Shown here in pieces: positions 1 to 7,337 of a DNA stretch of 14,473 nucleotides. Location of the stretch: the NCBI GenBank assembly GCA_030849805.1, contig JASANZ010001769.1, positions 1 to 14,473 on the forward strand. Reading direction: 5' to 3'. A program made the translations under genes and the position numbers. How positions within the stretch are numbered: position 1 is the first letter of the stretch; every line of letters starts with the position of its first letter. The notes beneath the pieces were generated by a model. That model was not told the origin of the DNA and did not search any database. It saw only the letters and a list, made by a program, of their open reading frames with translations. The DNA comes from Sergeia podlipaevii. Its lineage: Eukaryota > Euglenozoa > Kinetoplastea > Trypanosomatida > Trypanosomatidae.

Positions 1-24
1 GTGTGTGTGTGTGTGTGTGTGTGT
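1..24. repeat. (GT)12 dinucleotide repeat
   Basis: Perfect GT array at the left edge of the window; its true length is unknown because it may continue outside. Confidence 0.95.
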
Positions 25-640
25 TCCCGCGTGCGAATCTGAACTCTTTTTTTTATTTTTACTTTTTTGATTCGTTCCGTTACAGAAGTGTTGCCCTGGA
101 TGTGAATATCATTTTTTTTCTGTTTTTAGAGGGCGTTGATGAGGAAATTTGTTGTTGTTGTTTTCTTTTGTCAGCCTCACTAGCGCATGGATACGCGTGT
201 TTTTTGTGTGTGTTTGTTTGTATTCTGTGGCTCCACATAGCATGAGTGATCTTTCTGCTCCAACATGCGCGTACGTGTGTGCAATACGAAGAGGGGAGGC
301 ACAAGGAGAGAATGAGAGCGGCAAAGGAGGGGGGGGAGTGAAAGGCAAAGGAGAGAAGTGAGGGAGTCCAAAGTGGCAGGAAGAGACGCGTGCCATTTTT
401 TTTTTTTTTTGAAGAGGGGAAAAGGATATTTTATATATTTGCACATCATACTCTTCATGACACCTCTTGTTTGCTACTACTTCCTTTTTATTTATTTATT
501 TTTTATTATTTTTTTTCTCTATTGCTTTGTTGCTCTCATACCTTTTGTTAAATGCAAATATCTCTCTTTATTTATCGATCTACATCTATATATATGTCTG
601 CATAACTTTTGGATGATAGACAAAACGACACGTACGTGCT

Positions 641-662
641 TTATTATTATTATTATTATTAT
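641..662. repeat. TTA trinucleotide repeat
   Basis: About seven tandem TTA units in the AT-rich spacer, followed directly by a poly-T run. Confidence 0.9.
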
Positions 663-1071
663 GTTTTTTTTTTTTTTACGACATATGTTGATGTTTTTTT
701 TTTCCTGCTACTTCTACCTTTATGCAAAGCTTTTAGAACAAAGATAAGCAAAAGAATACTTGAGTATACACCTCGCTCATTCCCTATGTGCGATTTGTTT
801 ATTTCCTTTTTCTTTTTTTTTCTTTTTGCATGTAGGGGAACTCTTCTTTTTCTTTTTTCTTTTCTTTCTCTATATGACCGTCACCTTTAGTCATCAATGC
901 ATGCGACTATTGATACTTTTGTGTTCTTTATGCGTTTTGCTGCTTTTTTTTAATTATTATCTTTCATCTGTTTCTCTCTCTCTCTTTCACTTTCGTTTTC
1001 GTTTTCTCTGTCATGCTCAAGGCGACAAGCGTTCTTCATTCGTTTCGTCTTATCATCACACACATCATAGT

Positions 1072-1091
1072 CACACACACACACACACACA
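1072..1091. repeat. (CA)10 dinucleotide repeat
   Basis: Perfect CA array in the spacer before the CX9C gene. The strand sense is CA, whereas the arrays at 1-24 and 6743-6764 are GT. Confidence 0.95.
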
Positions 1092-1246
1092 ACGTGCCCT
1101 ATCACGTTGAAAGGGAGGAAAGAAAACATAAATTAATTTATCGTTTTAAAGAATCATTCCCTGCATCGCACGCAAGCGTACTCCCCGCTCATAACTCGTT
1201 CAGCAGTGTCTTCTTCTGTTCGTTTGATATCTATTGAGGGGTACAT

Positions 1247-1292
1247 TTGTTTTTGTTTTTTTGGTGGGGGAGGGATACATATATAAACACAG
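1247..1292 (+). promoter_or_regulatory. Predicted trans-splice acceptor region for the CX9C gene
   Basis: A T-rich tract (about 1247-1262) is followed by AG dinucleotides at 1271-1272 and 1291-1292. ATG 1323 is the first ATG downstream of either, giving a genomic 5' UTR of about 30-50 nt. Which AG is used cannot be decided by reading alone. A second C/T-rich tract at about 960-1012 could serve a longer leader. Confidence 0.5.
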
Positions 1293-1322
1293 AGAGAGGA
1301 AACGGGAGGGTGAAAGGCCATC

Positions 1323-1562
1323 ATGGAAGGCAACTTTTACATCTCCAACGCCGTAGTGGATCGGGAGCTGCGCTCACACTACGGCATCGCATATCAGCAA
1401 TGCAGGCGAGAAGCGCGGGAGTATGGGAAGTGTGTAGAGGCCGCACAGGTGAACCGAAACCTTGAGCGCAATAGTTGTTTTAAGCAACGTGCTGATCTAC
1501 GCGAATGTGTGCACCTAAAGCTCAAGGGTTCGGGTAAAGGCTCTGCAGCACCTTTCTTCTGA
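1323..1562 (+). CDS. Twin CX9C protein, NDUFAF8/Cmc1-like (mitochondrial intermembrane space)
   Basis: A 79-aa protein with exactly four cysteines, C27-x9-C37 and C52-x9-C62, 14 residues apart. This is the classic twin-CX9C helical hairpin, held by two disulfides. Such proteins are small, enter the mitochondrial intermembrane space by oxidative folding and serve in respiratory-chain assembly. The first helix reads C-x2-EA-x2-YG-K-CV-x-A and the second C-x6-LREC. As I remember it, this is closer to the complex I assembly factor NDUFAF8 than to Cmc1, whose inter-motif loop usually carries aromatic residues. There is no cleavable presequence, as expected for the family. Trypanosomatids are reported to lack a clear Mia40 while keeping Erv1, so oxidation of this protein would be Erv1-dependent. 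The start is the first ATG after the predicted splice acceptor; the stop is TGA. The CX9C call is firm; the choice of family is not. Confidence 0.88.
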   Translation: MEGNFYISNAVVDRELRSHYGIAYQQCRREAREYGKCVEAAQVNRNLERNSCFKQRADLRECVHLKLKGSGKGSAAPFF

Positions 1563-2002
1563 ATTGGATGCCGCGTAGAAGGAGTAGAGCGCGTGAAGTG
1601 AGAAGGAAATGAACAGCACTTTCTTAGTGAAAATAGGGGCTTCTCAGAGGAAAAAAAAAAAAAAGAAGTCTCATCTAGTCTTGGGTCGCCAGATAGACAG
1701 ACGGTCAGGGCAGTATGCGGTCCCGGCACATCTATACCGCATCATTGTCGCATACAATCAAATCATAACATTCAAAACAATATGTTACAAGGATACCCTT
1801 TATTTCTTTATATCGCTACACGATTTCTTTTTGTTGCTGTTGTTTATTGAGAGTTATAGAATAGTTGCGTGTCTTTCATCTCTTTCCATGTATATATATT
1901 GATTCGATAAAATATATATCGTTACATATCCTCCCTTGAACCTTTCTTTTGTCTTATTTAGGTACATAAAAGCTGTCCCTTTATGAGGGAGGAAGAGAAA
2001 GC

Positions 2003-2020
2003 CACACACACACACACACA
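2003..2020. repeat. (CA)9 dinucleotide repeat
   Basis: Perfect CA array in the spacer between the CX9C gene and the membrane-anchored protein gene. Confidence 0.93.
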
Positions 2021-2249
2021 CGCCTACTTCTCTTTCTTAATTATTTTGTAGAAAATAAGTACATTTATAAACTATTCTGTTGTTGTTGTTGCTTTTTTTC
2101 TTTCTTTTTTTTGTGTGTTCATAGTTCATTCAAGTATATCGTTTTATTTTCGTTCCTATTTTACTTTTCTCACTGTTATCGTTTCGTGAGTAGGTAAAAC
2201 CACTATTCATATTATTATTTTTTTTCTTGTCATCATCATTCGCACGTCA

Positions 2250-2280
2250 TTCTCTTTTTTTTTCCTTTTCTTTCCCTGAG
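2250..2280 (+). promoter_or_regulatory. Predicted trans-splice acceptor, strong, directly before the ATG
   Basis: An uninterrupted C/T run from 2250 to 2277 ends in GAG; the first AG is 2279-2280. The next ATG is at 2284, so only three genomic nucleotides would separate the splice site from the start codon. The tract decides the start: any in-frame initiation upstream (a TTG at 2227) would put the polypyrimidine tract inside the coding region. Confidence 0.7.
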
Positions 2281-2283
2281 CGG

Positions 2284-3273
2284 ATGAACGTGATGATGGT
2301 ATCAACTGCGTGTGCACAGCAGCGCCACAGCCTCCTTCACAGAGCAAACAATGTGAGGATCGCAAGTGCAGTGCTGCGGCGACCCGCTGAGCGCTTTTTG
2401 CTTTCTGGTGTCTCCACGCCTCTTTCCCTTTATTTTTTCCAGCCACTTGATGTGCCGCCCTCTGCCCTACTAGTAAGCCACCGCTCCTTCAGGTACTCTG
2501 CGTACGACAGCATTAAGAAGCCATGGCGGAACCCTGGGGGTAGCAACCACCATGAGGCGGCCTCGCTGGGCATTATCAAGGGAAGAAATGAAGGGAAAAG
2601 CAGCAGTACGCGTGTGCGAGATGGCTCAGAGGCTGCCTTGCAATCCGGTACTAGCACTGCTACCAATAGGAGTACGATCAGAACAAGAGACGGACCCAAC
2701 TCCTCACGTCCGCTTCAGTCCATTGCTCAAGACAAGCGCGATGCGCAGAAACTGTTCCCACGCACACTGAAGAGTGGTCGTCCTGCGGAGCAGGCGACCG
2801 TGTCTCAGCAGCTTCACTTTTCTAAGTTGAGTAACTTGGAGGATTTCGCCAAGCAAGAGGCAATTGACAAGGAATACACTCGTCGCGTGAGGGAGGCGGA
2901 GGCGGCAAGAGGGGTAGATAAGCGTTTCTTCACTCGTGTCAGTGACTATCGCGACATAGGAGATGGTGACCCCTATGCTGGGGTGTTTGGGGAGTCAGCG
3001 GGGACGCAGAAACTGCGCACAGCGGCCTGGCAGCGACAGTTTGAGAAGGAAAATGAACATGTGGAGCTGCCCTATGAACGCACAAACGTTATTGCTAAAC
3101 TCGCTCCAAATTGGTTTGTACGCTACTTTGTCAACTTGCGCGACAAGGGCGGCGCGGACCACCTACACTTCTTTGTTTTCTGTGGTCTTGCTGCCTTCAC
3201 ATTGCTGAGCACGGTAGGGTATCTCTTCTATACTCCGCCAAGCAAGACACATTCCATTCGCGAGGTGCGCTAA
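2284..3273 (+). CDS. Unrecognised protein, putative mitochondrial, with C-terminal membrane anchor
   Basis: A 329-aa protein that I do not recognise. The N-terminal ~60 residues are rich in Arg, Ser and Ala and almost free of acidic residues, which would suit a mitochondrial presequence. Residues ~65-190 are hydrophilic and Ser/Thr/Arg-rich, probably flexible. Residues ~200-290 look like a conserved core, with charged helical stretches (FAKQEAIDKEYTRRVREAEA), a YRDIGDGDPYAGVFG loop and aromatic residues before the membrane. One hydrophobic segment at ~296-316 (FFVFCGLAAFTLLSTVGYLF) could span a membrane, leaving a short basic tail of about 12 residues. Small single-span organellar proteins of this layout are common as lineage-specific respiratory-complex or import subunits, but nothing here proves that. 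I chose ATG 2284 because a trans-splice acceptor lies immediately before it; ATGs at 2293 and 2296 are alternatives. Coding status is well supported by length, composition and the anchor. Confidence 0.85.
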   Translation: MNVMMVSTACAQQRHSLLHRANNVRIASAVLRRPAERFLLSGVSTPLSLYFFQPLDVPPSALLVSHRSFRYSAYDSIKKPWRNPGGSNHHEAASLGIIKGRNEGKSSSTRVRDGSEAALQSGTSTATNRSTIRTRDGPNSSRPLQSIAQDKRDAQKLFPRTLKSGRPAEQATVSQQLHFSKLSNLEDFAKQEAIDKEYTRRVREAEAARGVDKRFFTRVSDYRDIGDGDPYAGVFGESAGTQKLRTAAWQRQFEKENEHVELPYERTNVIAKLAPNWFVRYFVNLRDKGGADHLHFFVFCGLAAFTLLSTVGYLFYTPPSKTHSIREVR

Positions 3274-3276
3274 GTG

Positions 3277-3298
3277 TATGTATGTATGTGTGTATGTA
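3277..3298. repeat. Imperfect TATG tetranucleotide repeat
   Basis: Tandem TATG units with TGTG interruptions, beginning four nucleotides after the TAA stop of the preceding gene. Confidence 0.85.
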
Positions 3299-3596
3299 CG
3301 TTAATATTTGCGGTTTCACTCATGAAGGAGAAAACAAAATAGGGAAAAAAGGGAGGGGGAAGAGGGTGGCCCCCTCCTTGCCTGTGTCAATGCATATCGG
3401 TGGTACATAAGCAGCTATTTATTCTATTCGTTCGAACCTATTTTTTTGCTTGTTGCTTTTTTTTTGTTGCAACCATTGATACAACATATAAAGAGGGAAA
3501 GACAATGCACTGATATTACATTATTTCTCTATGTCCTGTTTGGTGTGTATGGTAGCTTATCTATCTATATGGTCTCTATCCTATCTTATTGGCGTT

Positions 3597-3695
3597 TATT
3601 TCTTTGTCCTCTCCCTCTCTCCCTCCATTTTGCTGTTACTGTTGCTCTACTGCAATGGATGATGGGGAAAAAAAAAAAAATAATAATAATAATAG
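3597..3695 (+). promoter_or_regulatory. Predicted trans-splice acceptor for the coiled-coil gene
   Basis: A C/T-rich region at about 3597-3650 is followed by a poly-A/TAA stretch with no AG until 3694-3695. From that AG there is no ATG until 3810, so the scan from this acceptor leads directly to the proposed start with a leader of about 114 nt. Confidence 0.6.
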
Positions 3696-3809
3696 CGCAC
3701 ATACATACACAAATATATATAATTAGAATAAAAAGTAGATTGGGAAAGATAGATAATAAACAAGTAATAGGCCAATCAGAAGTAATACCCGCCTTCGAGG
3801 TCGACACAC

Positions 3810-5192
3810 ATGCCCTCGAATTTCTCGCTGGCCAAGCAGTGTCAAGTGCTGGGAAGTGAGCTGGCGCAGATTGCTCTGCTCTCTACACGCATGATGCTTC
3901 CTTCGCAAGGTCCTACCGACGCGCTCGCCTCCACAGGCACCAGCGCGAGCGTGGATGCGGCCGTGCGTGGGCTCCTCACAGAAACCCACGTCCGTACCCT
4001 CGCCACCAACGCCCTGGTGCGCGTGCTCATACCCAGAAAGCGTGCCCCGGCACTGATCCTCGCCAACCCGTATGTCCAGCTTGAGCTCGGTGAGAGCTCT
4101 AAAGCCAGCGACTCCAACAAGGCACAGCACTCCACAGCCCCTACCGCTGGAGGAGAGCCTCCTCGCGCGGAGGCGGTAAGCATGTTACACCGCGTAGGTC
4201 GCATAGTGGCCATCATGCTCAAGCCAGGGTCCGTGGTTTCACCGCATGAAGTGAGTGACGTGAGTACGATTGTAGGAAGCTGGCTTGTGGCGGTGCACCT
4301 TGGCGAGTGTGTGGAGGTGTTCTCTCTCAAAGCCATCTCAGAGGAGGCCTTTACAGAAGCGGAGCATAGAGTCTATGTGCGGTCCACCCTCGGCACGGCA
4401 CACAATAACGCTAATTCTGGTGTAGCAACGGGAGCAGTAATGAATCATAATGTGTTGCTATCCACGGAGCAAGCAGAGGCGTTGAAGGTCTCAATAAAGG
4501 AACTACGTACAGCGATTGCCATTGCATTCGCCGTCGACACAGATGGGAAGGAAGCAGCAGCAGCAGTAGCAGAACAAGGCTGCCATGTTCTTGTACGCTC
4601 ACTGCGTGAGAGGGCTCTAGCTACGACCGCGGCAGCGATGGCGAGTGCTGGGGGACGCAAGCGCACACGACAGGAGATGGAGAGGGGGGGAGAAGAAGAA
4701 GGGGAGGAGGGCGATGAGGAAGGGACGCGTGTCGCAGCAGCCGGGGTGAGAGGAGAAGGAAGAAGCATGGAAGGCGAGCTGGCTGAAGGGAAGAGCTACC
4801 GTGATCGAATTGCACGCCTTGAGGATGGAATGCGCGAGCTGCGGGCCCAGTTGAACAGTAAGGAGACGGAAGTGCGTAACGGCATTCAGAAGATAAGTCA
4901 AGCCAGACTGCAGTTCGACGAGGAACTTGCAGAGTGTCGTGTGAAGCTCACGGAAGAAGGCCAGGCGCGCAAGCGAGAGCAGGAGGAGGCGCATCAGCGG
5001 CAAAGCGAACAAGCGCGGCTTGCCAGTGAGGCCGAGGATCGCATTAAGAAACTGGCGGCCATGGTGATGAAGCATAGGGCGGTGACGGAGAGGGTGGCGG
5101 GCCTGCTGGGAGGGGAACTAGATCCCAAGATGGCAATGCAGAAGCCTGAGATGGTGCTAGAGCTCCTGCGTAGGAAGACAGCTATTCAGTAA
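3810..5192 (+). CDS. Unrecognised coiled-coil protein with NLS-like and acidic segments
   Basis: A 460-aa protein of unknown function. Residues 1-~90 and ~120-260 look like folded, mostly helical regions with hydrophobic stretches (for example VGRIVAIMLKPGSVV and IVGSWLVAVHLGECVEVFSL); between them is a Ser/Ala/Pro-rich linker. Residues 282-288 (GRKRTRQ) resemble a monopartite nuclear localisation signal. An acidic Glu/Gly tract follows at ~291-305. From ~330 to ~435 the sequence is highly charged with Leu/Ala heptad-like spacing, a convincing coiled coil, and it ends in a short Leu-rich tail. This layout would fit a nuclear or cytoskeletal scaffold that dimerises through its C-terminus, possibly a lineage-specific chromatin or kinetochore component, but that is speculation. 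ATG 3810 is the first ATG after the predicted acceptor; the stop is TAA. Confidence 0.88.
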   Translation: MPSNFSLAKQCQVLGSELAQIALLSTRMMLPSQGPTDALASTGTSASVDAAVRGLLTETHVRTLATNALVRVLIPRKRAPALILANPYVQLELGESSKASDSNKAQHSTAPTAGGEPPRAEAVSMLHRVGRIVAIMLKPGSVVSPHEVSDVSTIVGSWLVAVHLGECVEVFSLKAISEEAFTEAEHRVYVRSTLGTAHNNANSGVATGAVMNHNVLLSTEQAEALKVSIKELRTAIAIAFAVDTDGKEAAAAVAEQGCHVLVRSLRERALATTAAAMASAGGRKRTRQEMERGGEEEGEEGDEEGTRVAAAGVRGEGRSMEGELAEGKSYRDRIARLEDGMRELRAQLNSKETEVRNGIQKISQARLQFDEELAECRVKLTEEGQARKREQEEAHQRQSEQARLASEAEDRIKKLAAMVMKHRAVTERVAGLLGGELDPKMAMQKPEMVLELLRRKTAIQ

Positions 5193-5900
5193 GTGTGGAC
5201 GGAGAGAAGGAGAGAAAGAAAAAGAGAGAGAGCGGGAGAAAAGCAAATAAAATTGAAAGTTTTGCTTTTCTTTTTTTCCATCTATTTTCTTTTTCTTTTT
5301 TCTTTGTGTTTTTGTGTTTGTGTGGAATGAAGGCGAGACAATTCCTCTCTTTCTGTTTTTTTCTTTGTTTTTTGACACATAAAAAAAAAATTGGTGCTGC
5401 ATATGCATGTCTACATAATCTACTTTTCATATTCTTCTAAGCGCTCTGGGCTGACTTTTTTTCCCCCTTTTATATTTATGACTGAAGAACGATCTGCTTT
5501 TCAATGACGCCTTTTTTTTTTGTCGGCATCTGCAAGAGATCTGCGTGTGCTTTGAACCATTGATACCATTTCATTTCTTTCTATACCTCCTTTCCTCTCT
5601 GCTATCGTTTGGTATTAACGATTGCTGTTATTATTGCTTTTATTTGTTTTCTATTTTTTATTATTTTTGCTGGCACTGACATACTCAAAAGAAAAGAAAG
5701 ATACTTGTAAAAAATAAAAAAAAACCTTTATAAAGGTGAAGTCTCACCTACATTCTTATCCTTGGCTCCCTTATTTCGTAAAAAGGAAAATTGCCATCAA
5801 AACAGTATCACATATATATAAGTTGTGCGTAGTTTGTCTGTCACCTGAAATTACAACTACAGCGAGACAGACACGTGCTTCTTTTTTTTTTTTTCATTCA
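5193..5900. other. Spacer before the acetyltransferase gene
   Basis: About 700 nt: an A/G-rich start (5200-5250), then T/C-rich sequence with many poly-T runs and an A-rich patch near 5690-5725. No gene is visible. Frames open through it only because of low complexity. Confidence 0.7.
5831..5895 (+). promoter_or_regulatory. Ambiguous trans-splice acceptor region of the acetyltransferase gene
   Basis: Two pyrimidine tracts occur. The weaker one (about 5831-5847) leads to AG 5861-5862, from which ATG 5901 is the first start. The much stronger tract (5878-5895) sits between that AG and the ATG, and the first AG after it (5914-5915) lies inside the coding region. Productive use of the full-length start therefore requires the upstream AG. 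Confidence 0.45.
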
Positions 5901-6548
5901 ATGTCGGTCGGTAAGCAGGAAGTCTTGCTTTGTGGCCTTGGCCTTCGCGTCGTCTCTCTTTCGCCCCATCTTGTGCCTCAAATCATGCCGGTACAGCTCG
6001 CCTGCTATGAGCCCGCCTACCATGAGAAACCGGAAAGCTTCGTTGCTAAGCTGCAGGCCAGTCCTGATACGAGTGTTGTCTGTCTGGCACTACCCCCAGC
6101 AGATACAGAGTGGAGGACAGAGCCGTCCGCTGGTAGTGCAGTGGCCGGATACTTGATCGCTCTTCAGGCGAGTAGGTTTGAGCTTCCCGCTCTCAACAGC
6201 ACCGCTCCCATTGGTAGCACCGCTACGGCTACTACGACGACTAGCAGCAAGGGAGAGTACAGCGAGTCATCCAAGGCGCCGGATACTCTGTTCTTGCATG
6301 ACATGGCAGTACATCCTTCCTTTCAAGGAATGGGGGTGGCGCGGTGGCTTCTGGCGGAGGCAATGAACAAGCAGCAAGAGAAAAAGCTGCGTCGTCTTGC
6401 CCTCATCGCCATTGAAGGTGCGCATGACTTCTGGGCTAAGCTAGGCTTTGAGGCGCTGGAGCCGAGCTATCTTCCAGAATCAGTAAGAAAGAAGCTGCGA
6501 GGCTACGGAGATGGTGCATGCTACATGGAGCGCAAGATGTCTCTCTAG
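5901..6548 (+). CDS. GNAT-family N-acetyltransferase
   Basis: A 215-aa protein with the GNAT fold. GNAT enzymes transfer acetyl from acetyl-CoA to an amine; the substrate here is unknown. The N-terminal strand and helix (LRVVSLSPHLVPQIMPVQ, about 15-32) are followed by the YEPAYHE motif typical of one GNAT subgroup. Motif A is clear: FLHDMAVHP then Q142-G-M-G145-V-A147, the (Q/R)-x-x-G-x-(G/A) pyrophosphate-binding loop. Motif B follows: A174-H-D-FW-AKLGF, ending near 183. Between the core strands, residues ~98-127 form a Ser/Thr/Ala-rich insertion that should be a disordered loop. An in-frame GTG extension to 5736 was rejected because it runs through the pyrimidine tract and is not an ATG. 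ATG 5985 (residue 29) would delete the first strand, so ATG 5901 is preferred. No membrane segment or clear targeting signal is seen. Confidence 0.88.
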   Translation: MSVGKQEVLLCGLGLRVVSLSPHLVPQIMPVQLACYEPAYHEKPESFVAKLQASPDTSVVCLALPPADTEWRTEPSAGSAVAGYLIALQASRFELPALNSTAPIGSTATATTTTSSKGEYSESSKAPDTLFLHDMAVHPSFQGMGVARWLLAEAMNKQQEKKLRRLALIAIEGAHDFWAKLGFEALEPSYLPESVRKKLRGYGDGACYMERKMSL

Positions 6549-6742
6549 ACGTCCGTTTGCTTTTTTTAATGTGGCATGCGTGTATGTGTGTGTGTGAATA
6601 AAGTACGAACTAATAAGTATAATAAGTTATGATTGAGAAAGTTTTAGGATAAATTAATTTTTTTTAATTAATGTTATTTTTTTTTAAGTGAAATGTATAA
6701 TATTAATATATGGAGAAAGTGGATTGTTTTACCTTTCTTTCA

Positions 6743-6764
6743 GTGTGTGTGTGTGTGTGTGTGT
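6743..6764. repeat. (GT)11 dinucleotide repeat
   Basis: Perfect GT array immediately after a pyrimidine tract and CAG (AG at 6742-6743), so the repeat would begin the transcript if that AG is used for trans-splicing. Confidence 0.93.
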
Positions 6765-6798
6765 TTTTCCTTTTTGTAAGTTCTCGAGTGCATCAAAA

Positions 6799-6906
6799 AT
6801 GAGTGATCTTTTTCTGCGCCGTTTTTTATTTATATTTATTGTTCTTGGCGGTGATGTTGTTTTATTCATCAGCTACGTATATGATGATGATAATAATACG
6901 CTGTGA
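6799..6906 (+). CDS. Possible micro-ORF encoding a 35-aa membrane peptide
   Basis: Starting at an ATG in a good context (five A residues before it), this ORF encodes 35 aa: a short N-terminus with two Arg (LFLRRF), a hydrophobic stretch of roughly 20 residues broken by GGD in the middle (FLFIFIVLGGDVVLFISYVY), and an Asp/Asn-rich tail, ending in TGA. A pyrimidine tract with CAG lies 56 nt upstream, so a separate trans-spliced mRNA is conceivable. Against it: the region is T-rich, which yields hydrophobic codons by chance; the Asp/Asn tail comes from a GAT/AAT microsatellite; and the length is easily random. I recognise no family. Low confidence. Confidence 0.18.
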   Translation: MSDLFLRRFLFIFIVLGGDVVLFISYVYDDDNNTL

Positions 6907-6932
6907 GGGTATAAGAGTTGTGTTGAGAGGAT

Positions 6933-6984
6933 ACAGTACACTACCCTGACGCTCTTTAAGGTAGAGTGTCTCGTATGGTACTGT
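6933..6984. repeat. Nested inverted repeat (possible hairpin)
   Basis: ACAGTAC at 6933-6939 is exactly complementary to GTACTGT at 6978-6984. Inside lie CTACC (6941-6945) and GGTAG (6960-6964). RNA from either strand could form a two-part stem with a 14-nt loop. It carries no T run as in a bacterial terminator, and I cannot assign a function. Confidence 0.5.
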
Positions 6985-7011
6985 CAAAACATAGGATTAT
7001 GGAATATCGGC

Positions 7012-7030
7012 TATTATTATTATTATTATT
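7012..7030. repeat. ATT trinucleotide repeat
   Basis: About six tandem TAT/ATT units in the spacer before the NPRL3-like gene. Confidence 0.88.
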
Positions 7031-7316
7031 TTTGTTACAAAAATAGCTGTGAAGAAAAGAAAAGAAAAAAAAGAACTGATGTACATCCTATTCATATATG
7101 TGATCGTTTGCAGGGGGGGTTCATTCACATTCTGCGTGTGTCCCCTGCAGCGGGTTTTGAGGGAAGACAAGGAGGAGAATTTCGTGCGGCAAGAACTTCC
7201 CTTTTTTCTTTATTTATTTATTTTTCCCATAATTTAAAAAGAAAAAACGATCATCTTTTTTTTTTTCCACTATCCATTTTTTTTATATAAATAGAAAAGA
7301 AAGAAAAGAAAAGAAA

Positions 7317-7337
7317 CTCTCTTCTTCTTTTAAAAAG
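7317..7337 (+). promoter_or_regulatory. Predicted trans-splice acceptor for the NPRL3-like gene
   Basis: A C/T tract (7317-7331) is followed by AG at 7336-7337; further AGs occur at 7343-7344 and directly before the start at 7349-7350. The first ATG downstream is 7351, giving a leader of 0-13 genomic nucleotides. Confidence 0.6.

Larger units (their letters stand above)
1..1322. other. Gene-free spacer upstream of the CX9C gene
   Basis: About 1.3 kb of AT-rich, T/C-biased sequence with homopolymer T runs, a GT array at the left edge, a TTA array near 641-662 and a CA array near 1072-1091. Open frames here consist of Phe/Leu/Tyr/Cys or Lys/His runs produced by these simple repeats and do not look like protein. 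It probably holds the 3' UTR of an upstream + strand gene and the processing signals between it and the gene at 1323. Several polypyrimidine-AG combinations occur (for example a T-rich tract ending at AG 128-129, and a long C/T tract at about 960-1012), but none leads to a convincing ORF. Confidence 0.7.
1563..2283. other. Spacer with 3' UTR and processing signals
   Basis: About 720 nt without a credible gene. It contains a poly-A run near 1651-1664, a (CA)9 array at 2003-2020, T-rich stretches and, at its right end, a strong polypyrimidine tract serving the next gene. Confidence 0.7.
3274..3809. other. Spacer with repeats and splice signals
   Basis: About 535 nt without a credible gene. It begins with a TATG/TGTA array (3277-3298), contains an A/G-rich patch (3331-3365), then T/C-rich sequence, a poly-A run (3668-3680) passing into TAA repeats (3681-3693), and the leader of the next gene. 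Confidence 0.7.

Noticed and set aside
3..1237. Several overlapping ORFs of 70-129 codons in the left spacer, both strands
   Set aside because: Composed of Phe/Leu/Tyr/Cys or Lys/His runs dictated by poly-T, GT and CA repeats; no domain-like composition.
2227..2283. In-frame N-terminal extension of the membrane-anchored protein
   Set aside because: It begins at TTG and its codons are the pyrimidine tract of the splice acceptor.
3429..3437. GTTCGAACC, a match to the tRNA/Pol III B-box consensus
   Set aside because: Flanking bases do not form a T-arm or acceptor stem, and no A box or cloverleaf is visible upstream; likely chance.
4617..5075. 152-codon antisense ORF under the coiled-coil gene
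   Set aside because: Shadow of the + strand coiled-coil codons; Leu/Ser/Pro-rich, with no support from splice signals on that strand.
5736..5900. In-frame N-terminal extension of the acetyltransferase
   Set aside because: It starts at GTG, not ATG, and crosses a poly-T tract; GNAT homology begins after ATG 5901.
6881..6949. ATGATGA (C-box like) followed ~60 nt later by CTGA (D-box like), suggesting a C/D snoRNA
   Set aside because: The ATGATGA lies in a GAT microsatellite, no convincing terminal stem flanks the boxes, and no D'/C' pair is seen.
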